From Cymbomonas tetramitiformis (lineage: Eukaryota > Chlorophyta > Pyramimonadophyceae > Pyramimonadales > Pyramimonadaceae): 13,777 nt of DNA. Both the position numbers and the translations under genes were made by a program. The notes beneath the pieces are model-generated. The model was not told the DNA's origin and made no database searches. It saw nothing but the letters and a program-made list of their open reading frames with translations. The stretch covers positions 1 through 13,777 of the forward strand of contig LGRX02034922.1 of assembly GCA_001247695.2 (NCBI GenBank), in the 5' to 3' direction. Shown piece after piece: positions 1-7,152 of this stretch (position 1 is its first letter; every line of letters begins with the position of its first letter).

Positions 1-486
1 GAAGACACACGCATCTGGGAGGCACTGAGAGACACACGTGGGGGGCATGGTGTACACAAGCATCTTGGGGGCTACAGTGGACTGGCATCTGGGGGGCGTG
101 GTGGACACTGTAAGCATCTTGAGGCACAGTGGACAGACACGCATGCTGGGGGCACAGTGGACACACACACGCACCTGAGGGCATGGTGGACACACACCAG
201 CATCTTGGGGGTACATGGTGGACACACGCGTCTGTGGGGCACAATGGACACACCACACGCATCTGGGGAGCACAGTTGTGAAGACACCGCGCATCTGGAG
301 GCACTATGAAGACACACGCATCTGGCGGGGGGCATGGTGGACACACACCACGCATCAGGGCACCGTGGAGAAACACGCATCGGGGGAGCACGGCGGCGTG
401 GACACACACGCATGTGGGGGGGCACAGTGGAAACACACGCATCTTGGGGGCACAGCGGACAGACACGCATGTGGAAGGGGCACAGT
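1..486. repeat. 28-bp minisatellite array, about 17 degenerate units
   Basis: Units of about 24-33 bp (mode 28) run head to tail from the first base to about 486, so the array continues beyond the left edge. Each unit starts with GGACACACACGCAT or a close variant and ends with a G-run followed by GGCACAGT, GGCATGGT or similar. Point changes and small indels separate the units. The array is G-rich on the plus strand. Several open frames cross it on both strands, including Cys/Pro-rich ones on the minus strand, but these follow from the repeat and are not genes. Confidence 0.92.
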
Positions 487-3400
487 ATCTATTTCTTTTG
501 CTACATTATTTGTTTCCGTGCAGATAATCGATGTAACTTTCAAAGGATATGCCATTCTTGGTACAACAACCGCATTGATTATGTAGCGGAGCTGGTTCAA
601 GTTCAAGGTTTGTGTTTGAACAGACAGTAAGCTTTGGGTGAGCTTATCCATAAGCATCTGCTTTTGGTGTTCCCATCCGCCATCTAGCGCAAACCAAACC
701 CCTAGATATCGGTTTGCTTCAGTTCTGTTGCTATATTCAAGATATGTAGGGGTCTTGGGTGGAAGCCATTCAGACCATATGTTGGGCCCTTCCTCTCCCT
801 CTTCGACTTTCAGCATACCTCCGGACATGAGTTTCTTTTCCAATCCGGTATTCCTTTCATCTGCTTTCCCCCTCTGTCTAATGGATTTCCTGTGAGAGTA
901 TTTCGATTTTTTAGCATTAATGGGAATCCCTATGAACCTCATGAACTCATTGATCACCCCGAGCATGTCCTGTACTTCCTCTCTTGATTTCCCTATCAAG
1001 ATAATATCATCACAGAAGAATCTGGCAAAAATGTTGGGCGGTGAGTTCATGTTCAACCATTTCCTGTTCTTCTGGGGTGATGTTGCTCCCGGGTTTCTGG
1101 TGGCATCTCTCGGTTTCTCTAGAGCATACCCGTAGGTCTGTTTCATGGGGTTCTTACCGTTTGCCCTTTCTGCCAGCCAGATGGCTAGAATGTCCATAAT
1201 TGCTACAAACCTGAGGGGACTTAGGACTTCTCCTTGAGGCACCCCGCATTCGAGCATCCATTCATCTGTCATGCCTTCAGATGTGAGGACTGATCGTGAT
1301 GCTTCGGATGTGATGTCCGAAATGATTGTGATAATGTTTTCGGGCAGTCCTATTTTCTCAAGTGCTAGCTTGCTCATCCAAAATTCTGCTCGGTCAAAGG
1401 CTTGTTTAAGGTCCAAGTAGACAACATGCAGTTCCTTGTCGAATCTGTTAGCGTCGGAAATAACTTCATTTAGGACTTGCAATGAATCTTCAATGTTTTT
1501 ATTGGGCAGGAAAGCATCTTGAATTGGGAAGAGGACTGGATGTTTGGATAAGGCCTTCTTTATTCTGTTTGCAATGATGGAATTAAACAACTTCATGCCT
1601 GTTTCCAACATGGTGAGTGGCCTGGAATTATCTGATGTGCATGGTTTGTTTGGATCTTTGGGGATTGGCTGAATGAAGCCTGCTTTAGCTAATTTTGGAA
1701 AGGAGCCTGTTCTCAAGATGTTGTTAAACATTTCGAGTATGAGTTCCTGGAGGTTTTGGGGTCCCTGTATCCATTGTGCATAATGCATTCCTGATGGGCC
1801 TGGGGCTGTGGATACTCCACATGATCCATAAACTGCCTCCAGCTCCTTCATGAGTATGGGTTCTGCTAGCTGTTCAATGACATACTGGGGAAGTCTGGGG
1901 CTGTTCTTTAAGATTGATCTCAACCATGGCGGTAGGTGCTCGGGTGCTTCGGGTTTTGTGGAAAAAAGTTTGTTTTCTTTATATTCCTTTAAGATGGCCT
2001 GCTTCCTTTCATTTGCTGTGGGAGGTACCTCACCTTTGTCATCATATTCTGGTGCTGCACCCTTTTCCATCCCTTTCTTGTTTCCTAAGGCTCTATCCAA
2101 GAAGGTTGAAACCTTCTTTGCAAACAAATATTGCATCTCTTCCTTCTCCCGGAGCTTCCAATATCTTATGTCCTTGAGTCTGCTCTCTTGGAATGCCTTT
2201 GTGACTGTTGGCAGGTTCGCCTCAAGTCTGTTACCCCATGCCTCAGCCGTTTCCTGTGGCTTCCTGCGAAGACTGTCACAAGGAATGGTGTTGATGAGGC
2301 ATTCTGTTGCTTCCAGGTCCTTTTCATTTTCTGCCATTCCCAGCATCCGGTGTGCTTTTCTCAATGACTGAAGCCATTTGTATAGATAGTTTGATGTGGC
2401 TGATGGGACCGGCCTTTTGTGCATCTTTTTCCCCTTTGTTCCAAATGCAGCACACGCCGCTATGTTTGCTGATTCATGGATGAAGTCCCAGGTGTGGTCC
2501 GTATCTTCTTCACGGGACCTACAGCTATCTATATTCTCTTTACTGCCCTCCAATTCTTTGTTTGTGTCTACTAGTTTTTGAAGTCTTTCTGTGTAAGCTT
2601 TCCACCCGGTGGCATATTTGAAGTTGTATGCTTTGGTTTTGTCAAGTGCTAATAGGGGTTTGCCACAATGGCTCCAGTGCTCTGCTTGCAGGTTCTGATG
2701 CATGCAGATGTCCCATATGTGCCCTTCTTCATGCTCCTTAGGTCCTTCGAGTTTTAAGACTTCAGTGTTCCCCAAGTGAAAGTGTGTTTTGAGGTATTTT
2801 AGGATATCTTTTTTCCCATAATTGATTGGGAATTTCAAGCTCCAAAGATTACCAATTTTTGTGTACCCATGCTGTGTCACGCCCTCTGGCATGCCATTGC
2901 CCCTAGACCGGATGTGTGCAGAATTCCAGGGTGAGTTCATATGTATCCACCATTCTTTGGTTTTGTTATGCCACTTTATGCTACCTTTTGTGCTCGTCAG
3001 CTTCCCCTTCCATGTGCTTGGGTTTTCTTTTAGTTTGTCTCCGTAAATATCCTCCTTTTTCATATTGTAGTCTGTGGTGTCACCTAAGACAGTGTTTATT
3101 GCTTGTGCTGCATTGTTTTGTTCGATGCTTGCATTTGCAAAATGCTTTATGGTGTATCCATTTCCCCCCAGTAATCTAGCAATCGCAGCCTTAGTAAGCT
3201 TTTTAGAGTCTCTTACTGTCTGTATGTGCTCCAGTCTAACTGGGAAGCCAGGGTACTTGTCATGGGTGGTGTCGTTTGCTCCACTCATGCGTGCTTCCTC
3301 TGTATATGTATGTTTCAGTTTTTCGGGGTGTATCTGCTCTCTTCTGATGTCAATCTGAGCCCAGACTATTCCGTGGTCTGAAACTATGTATGGGTTAATT

Positions 3401-3966
3401 TCGAGCCAGCCAGCAGCAGCTGTTCTATCTTCCATTCCTTTGTTTGCCATTATATGAGTTAGTTTTGCTTTTGAGCTGTTGTTCACAACCCTTGTGAATA
3501 TCTCATTGCATTCGGGGTGCATATGTGTGACGAGTTCTGTTAGTGTTGTCCTGTCATCATTGAAATAACTTAAGAGGTGTTTGTTCTTTGTCTGGTGGTC
3601 TTTATATGACATCTGCTGACCTTTTGTTATCCTTTGGCTCTGGGTCAGTGTGCAGTTTTTGTCTCCTATTTCTATATGCGCCTTGTTTCTGTTGTCGCCT
3701 GATTTGGCTGCCCAATCCTTAAGTGTTTTGTAGAAGTCCTCTTGTTCCTCTTTGAGGCTGGCATCGTTCATGTACCCGCTTGCCACCGAAAATGAGAAAC
3801 CCTTTATGCCCGTAAACCGAATCATAACTGACCTTTTTTGCACCCCGTCCACATGAGTTGCATTGGGTGTCAGCGGGATATCCTTGGGATTCCATACTAT
3901 GAGGGACCCTATACTAGCCTTTTCATCCGTGTGTGAAATTCTAAAGCCCAGACCTTTCTGAGACAT
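355..3966 (-). CDS. LINE ORF2-like protein: partial endonuclease, long linker, reverse transcriptase
   Basis: 1203 residues from ATG 3966, but endonuclease homology continues upstream of this Met, so it is not a natural start. Residues ~1-205 are the distal AP-endonuclease-like domain: YMND near 62-68, GDKN at 101-104 in place of GDFN, FTRV, KLTHIM at 168-173 where an Asp is expected, and SDHG at 196-199. Residues ~210-700 are a long linker with C421, H423, H430, H433, C434. RT follows: APGPSG ~720, the SRPL..K.. segment, motif A LDLKQAFD ~850, motif B GVPQGEVLSPL ~906, motif C FFCDD ~982 and RYLGVWF ~1084. The thumb stops near residue 1160. The last ~43 residues come from the minisatellite and end at a TGA in it. 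The protein would copy element RNA at nicked chromosomal DNA. RT residues look intact, but the endonuclease probably is not. Confidence 0.85.
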   Translation of the reverse strand: MSQKGLGFRISHTDEKASIGSLIVWNPKDIPLTPNATHVDGVQKRSVMIRFTGIKGFSFSVASGYMNDASLKEEQEDFYKTLKDWAAKSGDNRNKAHIEIGDKNCTLTQSQRITKGQQMSYKDHQTKNKHLLSYFNDDRTTLTELVTHMHPECNEIFTRVVNNSSKAKLTHIMANKGMEDRTAAAGWLEINPYIVSDHGIVWAQIDIRREQIHPEKLKHTYTEEARMSGANDTTHDKYPGFPVRLEHIQTVRDSKKLTKAAIARLLGGNGYTIKHFANASIEQNNAAQAINTVLGDTTDYNMKKEDIYGDKLKENPSTWKGKLTSTKGSIKWHNKTKEWWIHMNSPWNSAHIRSRGNGMPEGVTQHGYTKIGNLWSLKFPINYGKKDILKYLKTHFHLGNTEVLKLEGPKEHEEGHIWDICMHQNLQAEHWSHCGKPLLALDKTKAYNFKYATGWKAYTERLQKLVDTNKELEGSKENIDSCRSREEDTDHTWDFIHESANIAACAAFGTKGKKMHKRPVPSATSNYLYKWLQSLRKAHRMLGMAENEKDLEATECLINTIPCDSLRRKPQETAEAWGNRLEANLPTVTKAFQESRLKDIRYWKLREKEEMQYLFAKKVSTFLDRALGNKKGMEKGAAPEYDDKGEVPPTANERKQAILKEYKENKLFSTKPEAPEHLPPWLRSILKNSPRLPQYVIEQLAEPILMKELEAVYGSCGVSTAPGPSGMHYAQWIQGPQNLQELILEMFNNILRTGSFPKLAKAGFIQPIPKDPNKPCTSDNSRPLTMLETGMKLFNSIIANRIKKALSKHPVLFPIQDAFLPNKNIEDSLQVLNEVISDANRFDKELHVVYLDLKQAFDRAEFWMSKLALEKIGLPENIITIISDITSEASRSVLTSEGMTDEWMLECGVPQGEVLSPLRFVAIMDILAIWLAERANGKNPMKQTYGYALEKPRDATRNPGATSPQKNRKWLNMNSPPNIFARFFCDDIILIGKSREEVQDMLGVINEFMRFIGIPINAKKSKYSHRKSIRQRGKADERNTGLEKKLMSGGMLKVEEGEEGPNIWSEWLPPKTPTYLEYSNRTEANRYLGVWFALDGGWEHQKQMLMDKLTQSLLSVQTQTLNLNQLRYIINAVVVPRMAYPLKVTSIICTETNNVAKEIDTVPLPHACLSAVPPRCVCFHCAPPHACVSTPPCSPDACFSTVP

Positions 3967-4338
3967 CTGAGTAAAGGATTGCCAGTAGTGCCAACAGGCA
4001 TCAATTCCATAACAGCAAAGCCGAGTGAGTGAGATCCGCCACTCTAGCTATTTGCCCGTCATTCCTTCCAGGTTCATGACAAGAGACAATTCATCAAAGT
4101 CATACACCAATGCATAAGTCACATGCATGGTTGCACAGTTTGTATCCGAATGCAACCCCATCGAGGTTAAGCATCTAGACAACAACTCTGGCCAACAAAA
4201 AGCCTTCCTGTCTTCGGATATCTTGAGCATTCTCATTTCCAGCTCCACCATGATCAAGAAAGCATCATGCCTGTGCCTCGCTGGGACACTGATCCTCAAA
4301 GCCGCACACTTGAGGCGAGTCTTATGAGACAGTGACCT
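487..4338 (-). mobile_element. Degenerate APE-type non-LTR retrotransposon (LINE)
   Basis: A minus-strand LINE body with an apurinic-like endonuclease followed by a reverse transcriptase, the usual order in L1/Jockey/I-type ORF2 proteins. Its 3' side ends abruptly against the minisatellite at about 486, inside the thumb region of the RT. No 3' UTR, tail, RNase H or C-terminal zinc finger remains. Its 5' side loses coding character near 4340. No target-site duplication is visible. Because target-primed reverse transcription normally truncates the 5' end, a missing 3' end points to later recombination or array growth. The clade is uncertain; GVPQGEVLSPL is closer to the Jockey/CR1/I style than to L1. 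An open frame of 3.6 kb suggests that the copy is fairly young. Confidence 0.85.
3967..4338 (-). pseudogene. Decayed 5' part of the LINE endonuclease frame
   Basis: The same frame as the RT ORF stays open from 4338 down to a TAG at 4050-4048, and after that TAG it runs straight into Met 3966. The peptide before the stop includes MNLEGMTGK, which fits the first endonuclease motif (a hydrophobic stretch with N and a Gly). After the stop come LEWRISL and GIDACW, which fit the segment leading to the conserved Q-E-T. The expected Gln-Glu-Thr is instead WQSF, so the metal-binding Glu appears to be missing, perhaps through a small indel. This reads as one ORF interrupted by a nonsense change. Homology upstream of about 4130 is uncertain. 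Confidence 0.45.
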
Positions 4339-4341
4339 TTA

Positions 4342-4636
4342 GCTTGTGGGGCGTCAACCCCTTATCAAATCCTGAACACTTGTTAATAACACCTGGATAA
4401 ATTTATCATGATGCAACTTAAGTGGGATTATAAGTTCCACATAATCATATTGTCTACGTATGCTGAAGGCATAACTGCCGCATATGGTCACAATAGGTCG
4501 CAGCTTCTATAACAATGTGGCTTCTGAGTCAAAAGCTGATAGCCGATGACTTTTGCCAATAATTGCCGACCAAATAATAATCAGGCCGTGGAAACATGTA
4601 CCTAAAGGGTTTTCGTCGATCGGTCGTATATATATC
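4342..4636. other. Unassigned intergenic sequence
   Basis: AT-leaning sequence between the LINE 5' side and the 22-bp repeat. Only short frames are open and none has recognisable protein features. It may hold the missing LINE 5' UTR or pre-insertion DNA. No target-site duplication or promoter could be recognised. Confidence 0.4.
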
Positions 4637-4748
4637 AGGGCTGCATCCCAAGAACTGTAGGGCTGCATCCCAAGAACTGCAGGGCTGCATCCAAAAAAAA
4701 CTGCAGGGCTGCATCCCGAGAACTGCAGGGTTATATCCCTAACATTTT
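4637..4748. repeat. 22-bp tandem repeat, about 5 units
   Basis: Two near-identical 22-bp units (4637-4658 and 4659-4680, AGGGCTGCATCCCAAGAACT plus two bases) are followed by a 24-bp unit with an A-run (4681-4704), another 22-bp unit (4705-4726) and a decayed unit (4727-4748). Each contains CTGCA or a variant. A solitary related copy lies at 5494-5516. Minus-strand frames reading GCSP repeats are products of the array. Confidence 0.9.
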
Positions 4749-5370
4749 TACCCTGCATCAAATTGATATGACAGGAGCAGGAATTGATCCTTCCTTGCTA
4801 AGGTGTAGTGAGCCTTGTATAAATCATACCTTTACACAGATACGCATATGCGGGTACCAATATCTGTGAAAAACTGCTAATGCTACCTTTGCCAAGACCG
4901 TGGTTTGTCATCGGATTCTGTGGCCAGTCATCCGAAGCTACCGGAGACATCGACTGAGGTAGACGGAGTTGTGATCCTAAGTTGTGCTTGACAAACATAA
5001 CTAAATAAATTTCACATTAGTACGTGGCGAATCCATTCTCACTCATCGCGATAGATGTTCGTCAAAGCGTGCGTACTGGACCAATAATCAAGAGTGAGCA
5101 GACCGGGTAAAGGATTATAAGTCCAATCCCGTTAAGCAGGGCCACTCTGTTTGCATTAAAACAAGCCCCCGGTGAAATAACTCCGGAAACAAACACGGGC
5201 TCCCCGTTGCCTCCTGTGATCCTCCAAAGTAGCTTAAGGAGGGGAGGAAGGGTTGGGTGCACTATATCAGGCCGAGAATCGTTCGATTATAAATCGTTAA
5301 ATCGTGGGATCATCGTTCGCAAAAGCGACGACGGCTAGCGCAATAATCCGTAACGTATACATCGGATACT
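4749..5370. other. Unassigned intergenic sequence
   Basis: No supported gene. A minus-strand 66-codon frame at 4798-4998 begins with ATG but shows no domain, and another at 5062-5262 has a hydrophobic C-terminus but only a GTG start. Neither has supporting context such as a polyadenylation signal or splice sites. The segment 5270-5370 is rich in ATCGT-type words and grades into the next repeat. Confidence 0.4.
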
Positions 5371-5495
5371 TTGAATCGTCACTCTGACGCACGATACGTG
5401 TGGATCAATCAGTAATCCAGCGTCAATCTGTATCACGAAACGCAATTCATTGAACCTTGAAACGTCACTCTGAAATACGATACGCAATTCAAAGG
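5371..5495. repeat. Degenerate ~43-bp tandem triplicate
   Basis: Three copies share CGTCA, CTCTG and ACGATACG blocks: they begin at 5377, 5421 and 5463, a spacing of 44 and 42 bp. The first and third share 24 of 28 positions over 5371-5398 and 5457-5484. The second and third both end in CGCAATTC. No function is apparent. Confidence 0.7.
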
Positions 5496-5516
5496 GGGCT
5501 ACATCCTAAGAACTGT
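5494..5516. repeat. Solitary copy of the 22-bp repeat
   Basis: GGGGGCTACATCCTAAGAAC followed by TGT matches the 4637-4726 unit with two substitutions in the CTGCATCCCAAG core (CTACATCCTAAG). It is in the same orientation, about 770 bp from the array, with the 43-bp triplicate between them. It could mark an interspersed element end or an ancient duplication. Confidence 0.7.
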
Positions 5517-5692
5517 AAGGTGAGGGACTAAAGTGGACTCAGTTCCCCCCAATAACCTAAAAACACCATGAGGGACGCCTCAAATCGGTGTAAGAAGACT
5601 GGTACCAGCAGAAGCAACAACAACAATGACATCAAAGACATATACAAAGGTATGCCCGTTGTGAGGTCACAACTCTTTTAAGAGGGGAGATC
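5517..5692. other. Short unassigned spacer
   Basis: No gene or clear repeat beyond a small CAA-rich run near 5610-5625. It separates the solitary 22-bp repeat copy from the TGTCA array. Confidence 0.4.
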
Positions 5693-5795
5693 TGTCAGGG
5701 TCATGACCGATGACATATGTGTCATACATGTCATACGTGTCATACCTGTCAGACATGTCATACCATGTCATGTCATGTCGAGTCATGTCATATAT
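5693..5795. repeat. 9-bp TGTCATAC tandem array with palindromic left edge
   Basis: TGTCA starts at 5720, 5729, 5738, 5747 and 5756, an exact 9-bp period with unit TGTCATAC plus one base, and then at 5766, 5771 and 5786 with looser spacing. The left edge carries the perfect 10-bp palindrome GGTCATGACC (5699-5708) and TGACATATGTGTCA (5711-5724), whose 5-bp arms are inverted. TGACA/TGTCA is the core site of TALE homeodomain proteins, but binding here is only a guess. Confidence 0.85.
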
Positions 5796-5848
5796 TATAA
5801 TGACAAACAGTCGTCAGTACGGTCGACTATGATTGTACATGTCGTCAG

Positions 5849-6145
5849 ATGATAAGTCACATCATCTGTCATTATTCAAGTAAAGACTTGAATGACACCT
5901 GTCATCGAGAGTTCGTATGTCGAACTCGAAGATGGCAAAGCAAGATACATCTTGAAGTAACAAACAAGAAATCATCTTCGCTTCAAGCATGTGCGGAACA
6001 AGCATGCGCAGTATTATGGGGCGAACGTATTATTCGTTCTGACGATACTGGTCGTTCAACCAATGTCTCGGGTTCACAACCCAATGGCGGTACCATCTAT
6101 GCGATGGGAGACATATGGTATTTAGATGAGCTAGCGTTGTGCTAG
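5849..6145 (+). CDS. Hypothetical 98-codon frame, unrecognised
   Basis: ATG to TAG frame of 98 residues right after the TGTCA array. It has a Cys/Ala patch (LQACAEQACAVLW) and a polar C-terminal half (SDDTGRSTNVSGSQPNGGTIYAMGD). No family was recognised and no signal peptide or membrane segment is evident. It could be an exon of a larger gene, a fossil of a mobile element or a chance frame. No polyadenylation signal or convincing splice site fixes its boundaries. Confidence 0.22.
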   Translation: MISHIICHYSSKDLNDTCHREFVCRTRRWQSKIHLEVTNKKSSSLQACAEQACAVLWGERIIRSDDTGRSTNVSGSQPNGGTIYAMGDIWYLDELALC

Positions 6146-6298
6146 AGGCAGCATCTTCTCACAGAAGTCTGCACTCATCCCCGCTATTATCTTAGGCGTG
6201 TGTTACCGTCCTATAACACAGCGTTTACTATTATTTTATATGATATACTGAGGGCTCGCTTATCCAGCCCTAATACCTAGTAGGAAATTATGCTTGTA

Positions 6299-6492
6299 GG
6301 TGCGAGCCCGGCTCGCACCGAGAAAATCAGGGATTCGCGGGGGAAAATCAGGGATTTGGGCCCGCAGGGCCCAAATCCCTAATTTACCCGGGGTTTGCGC
6401 CCGCAGGGCCCAAGGGATGGGCCCGCAGGGCCCAGGAAAATAAGGGAATCGCGGGGGGAATTCAGGCATTTGAGCCCACGCATAGGGCCCAA
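6299..6492. repeat. Cluster of GC-rich hairpins (GGGCCCGCAGGGCCC family)
   Basis: Perfect or near-perfect inverted repeats in series. 6299-6319 has arms GGTGCGAGC/GCTCGCACC around CCG. 6351-6379 is a perfect 13-bp stem (GGGATTTGGGCCC against its complement) with a GCA loop. The 15-mer GGGCCCGCAGGGCCC recurs at 6358-6372 and 6419-6433, with a one-base variant at 6397-6411 and a decayed relative near 6470-6492. Between them the phrase AAAATCAGGGATT and GCGGGGG recur. This resembles nested miniature fold-back elements or duplicated terminator-like hairpins. The minus-strand frame crossing it is a by-product. Confidence 0.88.
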
Positions 6493-6604
6493 AGGACTGA
6501 GTGTGAGAGCCCAAAACCCGAATGAGGCCGTCGTGGAGAGTGAGGGCTCTTGCATTGACAGGCACGCCGCAGGTGGTCGCCATTTGTCGCAAGAAGCCCT
6601 CGTG

Positions 6605-6799
6605 ATGGAGAGCGTCGTGCATTGGAACGCGCCTGCACCTCACCGTGCGGATGATTTTATTCGAGCTGCATTGAATCATCATTTTGGTGGAGCTGTCTGG
6701 CACTTTACGACCACAGACAACCGGGCCCAGCTACATACCGTGTCGGGAGTGATCGACCGCTTATTGAAGGATGATAGCAAGCTTTCTTTCATGGAATGA
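6605..6799 (+). CDS. Orphan 64-residue frame, possible C-terminal exon
   Basis: From ATG 6605 the frame encodes 64 residues with a protein-like pattern (VVHWNAPAPHRADDFIRAAL, then HHFGGAVWHFTTTDNRAQL and GVIDRLLKDDSKLSF) and a TGA at 6797-6799. The frame is open further upstream to about 6500 (ESEGSCIDRHAAGGRHLSQEAL) and then enters the hairpin cluster, so the real start may be earlier or the piece may be an exon. CTTGCATTGACAG at about 6550-6562 could be an acceptor. The family was not recognised. AT-rich sequence follows the stop, without AATAAA close by. The opposite-strand frame looks less natural. Confidence 0.35.
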   Translation: MESVVHWNAPAPHRADDFIRAALNHHFGGAVWHFTTTDNRAQLHTVSGVIDRLLKDDSKLSFME

Positions 6800-6967
6800 T
6801 TTTTTGAATTAATATACTCTTGCACAGCTACATTGTCATATTACATGTAATTCATTTTTTTCTTTTTTGACATATTGGAATTGTTAGATCGAATGCTTAC
6901 TTGAATTAAATTAGCCTTCACAATTACACATGGTCATATTAAAATGACAGAGTCAAGATTGTTAAGG

Positions 6968-7148
6968 AATATTCCGAGTGCTTGCATGAGACATAATTGT
7001 CCTTTAAGGAATCGGTGATTTTTCGGAAAGGAATATTCCCTAATTTCAAAATTTTCGCCTGCGGCGGGAATTTTGTGATTTTCAGGGAAATGCAAATACC
7101 GGCTCGCGCCGGCATTTGCATTTATTCCAACTAGGCCCAAATAGTTGG
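6968..7148. repeat. Second hairpin cluster, downstream of the minus-strand cassette
   Basis: Consecutive fold-backs. GGAATATTCC palindromes lie near 6968 and 7030. 7048-7074 pairs AAAATTTTCGCC with GGCGGGAATTTT around TGC (10 of 12). 7088-7103 pairs with 7108-7123 (AAATGCAAATACCGGC, one mismatch) around TCGC. 7127-7133 CCAACTA pairs with 7142-7148 TAGTTGG. The composition recalls the 6299-6492 cluster (GCGGG, GATTTTCAGGGAAAT words). It lies immediately 3' of the frame ending at 7153, so it may form the 3' UTR structure of that gene. Confidence 0.85.
7121..7126 (-). terminator. AATAAA polyadenylation signal
   Basis: The minus strand reads AATAAA, 27 nt downstream of the TAG that ends the 220-residue frame. 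It sits in the gap between two hairpins. Its position suits a compact 3' UTR and supports the frame as a real eukaryotic or virus-derived gene. The cleavage site is not visible. Confidence 0.5.
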
Positions 7149-7152
7149 TGTT

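Noticed and set aside
72..470. Minus-strand 132-codon Cys/Pro-rich frame resembling a knottin-like peptide family
   Set aside because: It lies entirely inside the 28-bp minisatellite; the regular Cys spacing is produced by the DNA repeat.
5062..5262. Minus-strand 66-codon frame with a hydrophobic C-terminus resembling a membrane segment
   Set aside because: No ATG start, no context and no recognisable family; length within chance expectation.
6260..6703. Minus-strand 147-codon frame through the hairpin cluster
   Set aside because: Its C-terminal half is a read-out of the palindromes (RAQIPDFPPRIPDF-type repeats); the opposite strand looks more protein-like at 6605-6799.
6934..7140. Continuation of the 220-residue frame beyond its TAG (same register)
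   Set aside because: The sequence is the hairpin cluster and contains AATAAA, so it is better explained as 3' UTR; a shared register has a one-in-three chance.
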